Notes under the pieces: generated by a model | What the model was told of the DNA's origin: nothing | The model's database searches: none | Seen by the model: only the letters and a program-made list of their open reading frames with translations | Translations under genes and position numbers: made by a program | Part shown: piece by piece, positions 1-5,640 of the stretch | Layout of the letters: each line of letters opens with the position of its first letter | Numbering within the stretch: position 1 is the stretch's first letter | Assembly: GCA_026396945.1 (NCBI GenBank) | Contig: JAPLVX010000008.1 | Location: 1 to 5,640 of the forward strand | Direction: 5' to 3' | DNA: 5,640 nt | Source: Candidatus Falkowiibacteriota bacterium | GTDB lineage: Bacteria > Patescibacteriota > Patescibacteriia > Patescibacteriales > UBA12465

Positions 1-579
1 AGAATTCATTATAAAAAAACCGATCAAGTAACCATGTCTTTGGCGGTTCGCGCTTTTGCGGCTGGCGACAAGGACGAAACGGCCCTGAAAATTTTAGGGA
101 TTATTTTAGGTGGCTCTATGAGTTCGCGTTTATTTATTGATTTGCGGGAACGTCACGGCTTAGCTTATCATGTTCGGACTTTAACCGAATTATCTTCCGA
201 CGCCGGTTTTCTAAACACTCGCGCCGGAGTACCTTTAAATAAATTAGAGACAGCCATTAAGATTATTTTGAGCGAATATAAGAAGATTTGTCTTGAGCCG
301 GTTAAAGCGCGGGAATTAAAAAAAGCTAAAGATTTTTTTATTAGCCATCTGGCTTTGCAGCTAGAATCGTCTGATGATATTACTAGTTTCTACGGTCGCC
401 AAGTTGTTATGCCGAAAAAAATAATTACGCCAGCCGAATTAAAACGGCAAATTAGTCGGGTGAGCGTGGCTGATATTCAAAGAGTAGCTAAACGAATTTT
501 TGTTAATCGCGGTTTGAATTTAGCCTTGATCGGTGGCTTGAAAAGCCAGGCTCAATTAAAAAAGATATTGAAGTTCTAA
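1..579 (+). CDS. M16-family zinc peptidase, C-terminal part (5' end outside window)
   Basis: The reading frame is open from the first base and ends at TAA 577-579, giving 192 visible codons. The ATG at 34 is an internal methionine: the in-frame codons before it read RIHYKKTDQVT, which is typical M16 sequence. M16 peptidases (processing-protease/pitrilysin type) are about 400-450 residues in bacterial single-domain-pair forms, so roughly the C-terminal half is present. The signature ILGGSMSSRLF (codons about 35-45) followed by LRERHGLAYHV is diagnostic of the non-catalytic C-terminal M16 domain. The Arg and Tyr seven residues apart in RERHGLAY correspond by spacing to the substrate-contacting Arg/Tyr pair known in insulysin. 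The zinc site HxxEH would lie upstream, so I cannot tell whether this is an active protease or an inactive partner subunit. No signal peptide can be judged. It precedes the helicase gene by 27 bp on the same strand, probably co-transcribed but functionally unrelated. Confidence 0.88.
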   Translation, partial: RIHYKKTDQVTMSLAVRAFAAGDKDETALKILGIILGGSMSSRLFIDLRERHGLAYHVRTLTELSSDAGFLNTRAGVPLNKLETAIKIILSEYKKICLEPVKARELKKAKDFFISHLALQLESSDDITSFYGRQVVMPKKIITPAELKRQISRVSVADIQRVAKRIFVNRGLNLALIGGLKSQAQLKKILKF

Positions 580-606
580 GCGGCAAGTTTATTAATTTTT
601 TATAAA

Positions 607-2556
607 ATGTCCGACATAACCCAAAAATTAAATCCGAAACAACTGGCGGCCGTTAAACATGCGGACGGTCCGCTTTTAATTGTGGCTGGCGCTGGCACCG
701 GCAAAACCACGGTTTTAATTAATCGTCTGCTCTATTTAATTACCGAGAAGGGTCTGAAGACTGATGAAATTTTGTTAACAACCTTTACCGAAAAAGCCGT
801 TGGTGAATTAACTGAACGCGCCGATCGCGCCTTACCTTACGGCTATACGGATTTATGGATTTATACTTTTCATGGATTTTGTGAAAGGCTTTTGCGCGAG
901 CATGCTCTTGATATCGGGCTTAATTCGGATTTTAAATTATTGGATACCACCGAACAATGGGTTTTAATTAAGAAGAATCTTGATAAATTTAAGCTGGATT
1001 ATTATCGTCCTCTCGGCAACCCGACTAAATTTATTACCGAACTGATCAAACATTTCTCTCGCCTTAACGACGAAGATATTTCGCCGGCGGCTTATTTAGA
1101 ATACGCCGAGAATTTAGAGTTAAATTCAGACAATCGCTTAAGCGGCGCTAAAACCACTAAGAAAATTAAAGCGCCCGCCGCACCCCGTCGAAATAAAAAG
1201 AAAATCAACGATACCGAAGCCACCGAGCCGGACGAGGCGCTTGAAGCAGAGCGCCTACAAGAGCTGGCTAATGCCTATCATACTTATAAGCAATTATTAT
1301 TGGATAATAACTTTTTAGATTTTGGTGATTTAATTATTCAGACTCTAAAATTGTTTCGAGAACGGCCCAATATCCTAAAGTTTTATCAAGAGAAGTTTAA
1401 ATATATTATGGTTGATGAATTTCAGGATACTAATTACGCCCAATACGAACTAATCAAATTATTAGCGGCCCGGCGCAACAATTTGGTCGTGGTCGGCGAC
1501 GATGATCAAATTGTCTATAAATTTCGCTGCGCTTCGATTTCCAATATCATGCAGTTTAAAGATGATTACCCGGGAGCTAAAGAAATTTTATTAACTGACA
1601 ATTATCGTTCTAATCAAGAAATTTTAGATTACGCTTATACTTTTATTCAAAATAATAATCCGAACCGACTCGAGACAAAACTGAACTTAGATAAAAAGAT
1701 TATTGCGCGCAAAGAAGAAACTGAAACAAGCACCGATAAAAAGGGGAGCAACCAAGAAGCCAAAAGAGAGGCCGCTCTTACGTTTTTCCAGTTTGGCTCA
1801 GAAAACGAAGAAGCCTCTTTCGTGTCCGGACGGATTAAAGAATTATTTCAAGCCGACAAGGAGACGACCTGGTCGGACTTCGCCATCCTCGTGCGCGCGA
1901 ATTCAATCGCTGATAAGTTCGTTAAAGAATTAACGCGACAAAATATTCCGAATGAGTTCGTGTCTTTACGCGGACTTTATTACAAGCCGATTATTTTAGA
2001 TTGCTTAGCTTATTTAAAACTATTAGATAATTATCATGAATCAGCGGCCCTGTTTCGGGTTTTAAATATGGCGACCTTTAAAGTCGGTCACGCTGATTTG
2101 GTTACGATTAATAAATTTGCCCGCCGAAAAGTTTGGTCATTGTATGAAACTCTAAAAAATATTACCGCTCTTACCGATATTAGTTCTGAGTCCGTCAGTA
2201 GCATTAATAAATTATTAGAATTAATTAATAAACACTCGCTTTTAGTGGCCCATGAAAAGACATCTAAGATATTTTTAGAATTAGTCAAAGATGCCGGTCT
2301 AATTAAAAATTTAGATCGCGATAAAGATGTTAAAATCTTTTCTTATCTTAATCAATTTTATCGCAAGATTAAAAAATTGGAAGAAACTGATTTGGATTTA
2401 AAACTAAAAGATTTTCTGGAATTAATTAATCTTGAGCTTGAAGCCGGGGAGAGTGGAGCCTTGGCCCGTGACTTTGAGGACTCGGAAGTGGTCAGAATCA
2501 TGACTGTTCACGCCGCCAAGGGTATTCAAATATGTCTTTTTACCAAATTTAGTTGA
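607..2556 (+). CDS. UvrD/PcrA-like SF1 DNA helicase, N-terminal fragment of a frameshifted helicase-nuclease
   Basis: This piece encodes the ATP-dependent 3'-5' DNA helicase part of a repair/recombination enzyme. Visible motifs in order: Q-motif LNPKQLAAV (residues 8-16), Walker A AGAGTGKT (27-34, Lys33), motif Ia TTFTEKA (58-64), TFHGFC (87-92), Walker B VDEFQDT (269-275, Asp270/Glu271), motif III VVGDDDQIVYKFRCAS (295-310), motif IV LTDNYRS (329-335, Arg334), and the first half of motif V, MTVHAAKG (632-639). After Gly639 the frame departs from the family, reads ten unrelated residues and stops at TGA 2554-2556. The sequence resumes in the +1 frame (see 2521-2531 and 2597-3640). Motif III is atypical: Ile-Val replaces the usual Ser-Ile after Gln, and Cys replaces the usual Gly in RGAS. 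Two charged low-complexity loops are present (about 174-210 and 369-390). The ATG start fits because the Q-motif follows at the normal distance. The AT-rich leader has no clear Shine-Dalgarno. Alone, this fragment lacks motif VI and should not be a functional helicase. Confidence 0.93.
   Translation: MSDITQKLNPKQLAAVKHADGPLLIVAGAGTGKTTVLINRLLYLITEKGLKTDEILLTTFTEKAVGELTERADRALPYGYTDLWIYTFHGFCERLLREHALDIGLNSDFKLLDTTEQWVLIKKNLDKFKLDYYRPLGNPTKFITELIKHFSRLNDEDISPAAYLEYAENLELNSDNRLSGAKTTKKIKAPAAPRRNKKKINDTEATEPDEALEAERLQELANAYHTYKQLLLDNNFLDFGDLIIQTLKLFRERPNILKFYQEKFKYIMVDEFQDTNYAQYELIKLLAARRNNLVVVGDDDQIVYKFRCASISNIMQFKDDYPGAKEILLTDNYRSNQEILDYAYTFIQNNNPNRLETKLNLDKKIIARKEETETSTDKKGSNQEAKREAALTFFQFGSENEEASFVSGRIKELFQADKETTWSDFAILVRANSIADKFVKELTRQNIPNEFVSLRGLYYKPIILDCLAYLKLLDNYHESAALFRVLNMATFKVGHADLVTINKFARRKVWSLYETLKNITALTDISSESVSSINKLLELINKHSLLVAHEKTSKIFLELVKDAGLIKNLDRDKDVKIFSYLNQFYRKIKKLEETDLDLKLKDFLELINLELEAGESGALARDFEDSEVVRIMTVHAAKGIQICLFTKFS
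2521..2531 (+). other. Frameshift site in helicase motif V (inferred 5-bp deletion)
   Basis: The upstream frame reads ...HAAKG-IQICLFTKFS-stop. The frame one base later reads FKYVFLPNLVDKQFP, the expected continuation of motif V in UvrD-like helicases. The family pattern is AKG-(L/I)-E-F, so between GGT (2521-2523) and TTC (2525-2527) six bases (Leu/Ile plus Glu) are expected and only one A is present. Inserting five bases to give GGTATTGAATTC restores AKGIEFKYVFLPNL at normal family length. The same sequence explains the loss: ATT-GA-ATT collapsing to one ATT by slippage between 3-bp direct repeats. The restored gene spans 607-3640 and encodes 1012 residues. A consensus or assembly error, a strain-level mutation and a true pseudogene are all possible. 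Everything downstream remains open and motif-perfect, which favours an error or a very recent event. Confidence 0.85.
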
Positions 2557-2596
2557 TAAGCAATTTCCCACGATTAACCGGGGTGAGAAAATAAGT

Positions 2597-3640
2597 TTGC
2601 CGGATGCGCTGGTTAAAGAAAAGATAATTAGTGATAATGATATTCATTTAGAGGAAGAGCGGCGTTTATTTTATGTCGCTTTAACTCGGGCGAAAGATGA
2701 ATTATATCTAACGGCCGCCCGCGATTACGGCGGGGCGCGCGAGAAAAAACCCTCTAAATTTTTAGCCGAGATGGGCCTGGAGATTGAAGGAGCGGACTCG
2801 AGCAAGCTTGAAGATTTTGATTTAATTAAGGATTTGGCAGACGGAGTCAAGGCGTTAGAAACAATAGCCAGAATATCTCTACCCACTAAATTTTCTTTTT
2901 CCCAATTTGCGGCTTATGCCGCTTGCCCCTTGCAATATAAATTTGCTTTTATTTTAAAAATTCCGGCCGTTACAAAAAATCAGTTTATTTTCGGTCAGTT
3001 AATCCATCATTCTTTATATCAATTTTTATTACCTTTAATATCTGAGGCCCAGGCTAGTCTATTCGGAGAAAAATCAAAATCGAATTTAAGTAAAAAGCAA
3101 TTATTGGATATTTATGAAACTAATTTTACGCCGGATAATTGGGAGAGTGAAGCTGATCGTGATAAATATCACCAAGAGGGTCGGAAGAATTTAGGTCTTT
3201 TATTCGATAATTTTTTAACCACTGAGACTCCGACTATTTTATTTTTAGAGAAAAGTTTTACCATCAAGATTAATCAGGAAGTCGTCAAAGGAACGATTGA
3301 TCGAATTGATAAACTGCCGGACGGCACCGTGGAAATTGCTGATTATAAAACCGGTAATCCGAAAGAGAAACTAGCTTATGAGGATAAAAAACAATTATTA
3401 TTATATCAAATCGTGGCCGAGGAATTATTAAACCTTAAAGTATCAGCGCTGGCATTCTATTATTTAAGAAATGGGAGCAAAGTGACTTTTGTTGCCAAAG
3501 ACAAAGAACTCGAAAAGTTAAAATTAGAAATTAGAGAGATTATCAAATCAATCAAAGCCCATAATTTCGCGCCTACCCCCGAAGAACATGTCTGTAAATT
3601 TTGTGATTTTAATAGTATTTGTGAATTTAGAAAAGTTTAG
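2597..3640 (+). CDS. C-terminal fragment: helicase motif VI plus RecB/AddB-type PD-(D/E)XK nuclease with Fe-S cysteines
   Basis: This is the second piece of the broken helicase-nuclease. Its frame is open from 2504, and true homology begins at 2525 (FKYVFLPNLVDKQFP). TTG 2597 is merely the first possible start codon, normally a leucine in SLPDAL. Numbering from 2597: helicase motif VI EEERRLFYVALTRAK (19-33, Arg31 the likely arginine finger), then a linker, then the nuclease from about residue 97. Nuclease elements are the first cluster cysteine in AACPLQYKF (Cys110), the RecB-type FGQLIHHSLYQF, GTIDRID (Asp235), EIADYKTG (Asp249, Lys251), QLLLY (Gln266/Tyr270), and the C-terminal triad Cys333, Cys336, Cys342. 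The spacing C-X2-C-X5-C with one distant upstream Cys matches the 4Fe-4S nucleases AddB and Cas4. All catalytic residues are intact. A standalone nuclease starting at TTG 2597 (a weak GGGGTGAG lies upstream) or ATG 2771 is conceivable but unproven. The stop TAG lies 9 bp before ruvB. Confidence 0.9.
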   Translation: MPDALVKEKIISDNDIHLEEERRLFYVALTRAKDELYLTAARDYGGAREKKPSKFLAEMGLEIEGADSSKLEDFDLIKDLADGVKALETIARISLPTKFSFSQFAAYAACPLQYKFAFILKIPAVTKNQFIFGQLIHHSLYQFLLPLISEAQASLFGEKSKSNLSKKQLLDIYETNFTPDNWESEADRDKYHQEGRKNLGLLFDNFLTTETPTILFLEKSFTIKINQEVVKGTIDRIDKLPDGTVEIADYKTGNPKEKLAYEDKKQLLLYQIVAEELLNLKVSALAFYYLRNGSKVTFVAKDKELEKLKLEIREIIKSIKAHNFAPTPEEHVCKFCDFNSICEFRKV

Positions 3641-3649
3641 ACAAAACAT

Positions 3650-4672
3650 ATGGATAAAGACATTGATCGCGTTATTTCTCCAATCGCTAAAACCGGCGAG
3701 GATTCTTTTGATTTAAGTTTGCGCCCTAAAACCTTGGCGGAATATATTGGTCAGGAAAAAATAAAAGCTAATTTAGAGATTACGATTCAGGCGGCTAAGA
3801 AAAGAGAGGAGACGATTGAACACGTTTTACTTTACGGTGCTCCAGGACTAGGGAAAACAACCTTGGCCCATGTGATTGCCAACGAAATCGGCGCCAACAT
3901 CCGCGTGACCTCGGGACCGGCGATTGAAAAGGCCGGTGACTTGGCCGCAATTTTAACTAACCTCGCGCCCAATGATATTTTATTTATTGATGAGATCCAT
4001 CGTTTAAATAAAACCATTGAAGAGGTTTTGTACCCGGCGATGGAAGATTACGCTTTGGATATTATTATTGGCAAAGGCCCAAGCGCCCGAACTCTCCGGC
4101 TTGACTTACCGCATTTTACGATTATCGGCGCGACCACAATGGCCAGTTTATTATCTTCACCGCTCCGCGACCGCTTCGGCCTAGTCCATCATTTAAATTT
4201 TTATGAAGTTGATGAAATTCAAAAAATTATCCGACGGAGCGCGAAAATATTAAGCGTCGTAATCGATGAGACCTCTAGCCTCATGATCGCGCAGCGGTCA
4301 CGTCGAACCCCGCGAATCGCCAACCGCCTGTTAAAACGCGTCCGCGATTATTGCGAAGTAAAAAGTGATGGCCTCGTTAACCCCCAGGTTTGTTTGGAAG
4401 CTTTGGAAATGTTGGAGGTTGATGAATTGGGGCTAGACGCGATTGATCGCAAAATTATGGAAACAATCATTTCTAAATTTAAAGGTGGACCGGTCGGTTT
4501 AAATACTCTCGCCGCTTCAACCGGAGAAGAAATGGATACGATTGAAAATATTTACGAACCTTATTTGATGCAACTCGGATTTTTAGATCGCTCGCCGCGG
4601 GGTCGAGTTGTGACTGATTTGGGTTATAAGCATTTGGGGTTGAAACCGAGCGGACCGGAGAAATTAATTTAA
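3650..4672 (+). CDS. ruvB: Holliday junction branch-migration ATPase RuvB
   Basis: RuvB is the hexameric AAA+ motor that, with RuvA, drives Holliday junction branch migration in the cytoplasm. The gene is full length at 340 residues (E. coli has 336) and aligns from the N-terminal [13 protein letters not shown]. Visible elements: Walker A GAPGLGKT (63-70, Lys69), [14 protein letters not shown] (87-100), Walker B LFIDEIHR (111-118, Asp114/Glu115), the RuvA-contacting region around [20 protein letters not shown] (128-147), sensor 1 GATT (160-163), arginine finger in SPLRDRFG (Arg175), sensor 2 TPRIANR (Arg222), and the winged-helix DNA-binding domain (about 260-335) with KGGPVGL and the SPRGRV turn. 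Two normally constant positions differ: ATTMAS where ATTRAG is usual, and RRTPRIA where RGTPRIA is usual. The ATG start is supported by family alignment; it sits 9 bp after the preceding stop with no obvious Shine-Dalgarno, suggesting translational linkage. No ruvA or ruvC is in the window. queA follows 19 bp downstream, a common bacterial neighbour. Confidence 0.97.
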   Translation: MDKDIDRVISPIAKTGEDSFDLSLRPKTLAEYIGQEKIKANLEITIQAAKKREETIEHVLLYGAPGLGKTTLAHVIANEIGANIRVTSGPAIEKAGDLAAILTNLAPNDILFIDEIHRLNKTIEEVLYPAMEDYALDIIIGKGPSARTLRLDLPHFTIIGATTMASLLSSPLRDRFGLVHHLNFYEVDEIQKIIRRSAKILSVVIDETSSLMIAQRSRRTPRIANRLLKRVRDYCEVKSDGLVNPQVCLEALEMLEVDELGLDAIDRKIMETIISKFKGGPVGLNTLAASTGEEMDTIENIYEPYLMQLGFLDRSPRGRVVTDLGYKHLGLKPSGPEKLI

Positions 4673-4689
4673 CCGGAGAAATTGATTCA
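4654..4689 (+). repeat. 18-bp tandem duplication at the ruvB/queA junction
   Basis: Two head-to-tail 18-bp units (4654-4671 ACCGGAGAAATTAATTTA; 4672-4689 ACCGGAGAAATTGATTCA) differ at two positions. The first unit encodes the last RuvB residues Pro-Glu-Lys-Leu-Ile and, with the next A, its TAA stop. The second unit is untranslated and supplies the GGAGA that may act as the queA ribosome-binding site. The unit-1 TTA / unit-2 TCA difference is the one that creates the ruvB stop: the second unit in the same phase would read on as PEKLIQ. Confidence 0.85.
4675..4680 (+). promoter_or_regulatory. Candidate ribosome-binding site of queA
   Basis: GGAGAA lies 11 bases before the queA ATG at 4692. It is the only purine-rich Shine-Dalgarno-like element close upstream of any of the start codons here; the other leaders are AT-rich. 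The spacing is longer than optimal, so the assignment is tentative. It lies in the second copy of the 18-bp duplication. Confidence 0.45.
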
Positions 4690-4691
4690 AT

Positions 4692-5640
4692 ATGTCTTAT
4701 ACTCTCAGTGACTTTGATTACAAATTACCTTCAGAATTAATCGCTCAAAAACCTCTCCATCCGCGCGACCAGTCGCGGCTTTTAGTTTTAAATAAGAAAG
4801 ACGGGGCTATTTCCCATCGTCATTTTTATAATCTACCTGAATTTCTCAAGCCCGGCGATGTTCTAGTGATTAATAATTCTAAAGTTTTTCCGGCCCGTTT
4901 AATTGGCACCAAAGATTTGACTGGCGGTCGAGTCGAAATTTTTTTGCATCGGAAGATAAAAGGGAATATTTGGGAATGCTTAGTCGGCGGCAAGGTTAAA
5001 GTCGGTTCTAAAATAAATTTTTTTGACAAGCTAGGCAAAGCAAAAGAAAAGAACCAAAATGAAGCGAGCGCCAAAAGCATCGGGAGTATCGGGACGAAAA
5101 ACCAAGCCCAACTTCAGGCGACTTTAATTAAAAATAATTCAGTCAAACTTCAGGCAACTTTAATCAAAAATAATCAGGACGGTACTTGGCAAGTAAAATT
5201 TAATTTAAGCGGTTTGAAATTTAATCAAGTCGTTCAGGAAATCGGCGAAGTCCCTCTCCCGCCCTATATTAAAAGAATCAAGCCGTTGGCGAGCGACAGA
5301 AATACTTATCAAACCATTTATGCGGCAGAAAAAAAATTGGGTTCAGTCGCCGCTCCTACCGCCGGCCTTCATTTTACTAAGGACTTATTAAAGAAAATCA
5401 AGGCGAGCGGCGTAGAAGTATTAGAGGTAACTCTAAATGTCGGGCTTGGTACTTTTGCACCAGTCAAGACCGAAAAAATTAAGGATCATAGAATGCATAG
5501 TGAAAGCGTGCAAATTAAAAAAGAAGTTTTAAAGAAGATTATCAGAGCCAAGCAAGATGGACGGAGAATTATCGCGGTCGGCACAACCACTTGCCGAACC
5601 CTGGAATCTTGGGGACAGAGCCTAAAACAAAAAAAGGTAA
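4692..5640 (+). CDS. queA: S-adenosylmethionine:tRNA ribosyltransferase-isomerase QueA (3' end outside window)
   Basis: QueA transfers and isomerises the ribosyl group of S-adenosylmethionine onto 7-aminomethyl-7-deazaguanine in tRNA, forming epoxyqueuosine, the penultimate step of queuosine synthesis at the wobble position of GUN-anticodon tRNAs. The frame is open from ATG 4692 to the window end (316 full codons). Family motifs: FDYKLPSELIAQKPLHPRDQ near the N-terminus, PGDVLVINNSKVFPARLIG (about 54-72), GEVPLPPYIKR, DRNTYQTIYA, GSVAAPTAGLHFT (PTAGLHF at 222-228), NVGLGTFAPV (from 249), HRMHSE (266-271) and AVGTTTCRTLES near the end. The C-terminal region with the usual ITNFHLPKSTL-type motif is missing because the window stops, not because the gene is broken. 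Residues about 112-151 form an extra Lys/Asn/Ala/Ser-rich loop absent from typical QueA; it contains a duplicated LQATLIKNN segment, so the full protein should exceed the usual 340-360 residues. The start is supported by alignment of MSYTLSDFDYKLP with QueA N-termini. Confidence 0.96.
   Translation, partial: MSYTLSDFDYKLPSELIAQKPLHPRDQSRLLVLNKKDGAISHRHFYNLPEFLKPGDVLVINNSKVFPARLIGTKDLTGGRVEIFLHRKIKGNIWECLVGGKVKVGSKINFFDKLGKAKEKNQNEASAKSIGSIGTKNQAQLQATLIKNNSVKLQATLIKNNQDGTWQVKFNLSGLKFNQVVQEIGEVPLPPYIKRIKPLASDRNTYQTIYAAEKKLGSVAAPTAGLHFTKDLLKKIKASGVEVLEVTLNVGLGTFAPVKTEKIKDHRMHSESVQIKKEVLKKIIRAKQDGRRIIAVGTTTCRTLESWGQSLKQKKV
5110..5174 (+). repeat. In-frame direct repeat (36-bp period) inside queA
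   Basis: A 29-bp segment at 5110-5138 recurs at 5146-5174 with only two differences, giving a period of exactly 12 codons. Both copies encode LQATLIKNN (protein residues 141-149 and 153-161), and both base differences are synonymous third positions (GCG/GCA, ATT/ATC). The second copy continues into QDGTWQVKFNLSG, the normal QueA strand, so the first copy is likely the duplicated, extra one. A smaller 9-bp repeat (ATCGGGAGT then ATCGGGACG, 5079-5096, protein IGSIGT) lies just upstream in the same loop. Confidence 0.9.

Noticed and set aside
34..36. ATG 34 as the start of the first gene
   Set aside because: The frame is open to base 1 and the codons before 34 match the M16 domain (HYKKTDQV), so the gene begins upstream of the window.
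601..606. TATAAA as a -10 promoter box
   Set aside because: It abuts the ATG at 607, so transcription would start inside the gene, and no matching -35 element is apparent; ordinary AT-rich leader is the simpler reading.
1703..1933. 76-codon open frame on the + strand
   Set aside because: It lies entirely inside the helicase gene in another frame, and its product is basic, low complexity and matches no family I know.
2088..2288. 66-codon open frame on the - strand
   Set aside because: Antisense to intact helicase coding sequence, with no start signal or recognisable domain.
2524..2542. Programmed ribosomal or transcriptional frameshifting at the T-run CTTTTTA
   Set aside because: The run has only five T and is not a proper slippery heptamer in the incoming frame. 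Any shift there would still leave motif V two residues short, so it does not rebuild the family sequence.
2554..2556. TGA read as an amino acid (recoded genetic code, as in Gracilibacteria/SR1)
   Set aside because: The next codon is TAA, so readthrough gains nothing, and the residues before TGA are already out of the family frame.
2597..3640. Standalone Cas4-like protein implying a CRISPR system
   Set aside because: The frame begins with helicase motif VI and is the tail of the same gene. No CRISPR repeats or other cas genes are present in the window.
3832..4017. 61-codon open frame on the - strand
   Set aside because: Antisense to the Walker A to Walker B part of ruvB, whose coding constraint explains it.
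4826..5080. 84-codon open frame on the - strand
   Set aside because: Antisense to queA, whose own + frame is uninterrupted from 4692 to the window end and carries all family motifs.

Overview
The window is a compact, AT-leaning stretch of bacterial DNA with every recognisable gene on the + strand and very short intergenic gaps (27, 9 and 19 bp). The gene content is housekeeping: proteolysis, recombination and repair, and tRNA modification. The helicase fused to an Fe-S PD-(D/E)XK nuclease, the AT-rich leaders with little or no Shine-Dalgarno signal, and the lysine/asparagine-rich loops in conserved enzymes suggest a Candidate Phyla Radiation (Patescibacteria) genome, perhaps Parcubacteria-like. 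That placement is inference from gene style, because no phylogenetic marker was analysed. The standard code with TGA as a stop fits everything seen.

Layout: (1) 1-579, the C-terminal part of an M16-family zinc peptidase whose catalytic N-terminal half lies upstream of the window. (2) 607-3640, one large UvrD/PcrA-like SF1 helicase with a C-terminal RecB/AddB/Cas4-type nuclease and a four-cysteine Fe-S signature. It is broken into two reading frames (607-2556 and 2597-3640) by a shift inside helicase motif V near 2524. The family consensus indicates that 5 bp are missing there; restoring them gives a single protein of 1012 residues. (3) 3650-4672, a complete ruvB, the Holliday junction branch-migration motor. 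(4) 4692-5640, queA, the tRNA queuosine-pathway enzyme, complete at the 5' end and cut by the window edge about 70-95 residues before its expected C-terminus.

The four genes look like one transcription unit. No convincing terminator or promoter was found between them. The helicase-nuclease and RuvB could act at successive stages of homologous recombination: DNA end processing, then Holliday junction migration. The ruvB-queA adjacency is common in bacteria, for example in ruvAB-queA-tgt clusters, and does not itself imply a shared function. There is no mobile element, CRISPR array or RNA gene, and no gene-free stretch over 300 bases.

I do not see a clearly new biological system. The points most worth a second look are the exact 5-bp lesion in the helicase-nuclease gene, the single-chain AddAB-like architecture, an in-frame 36-bp-period duplication inside an unusual queA loop, and an 18-bp tandem duplication that forms the ruvB/queA junction.
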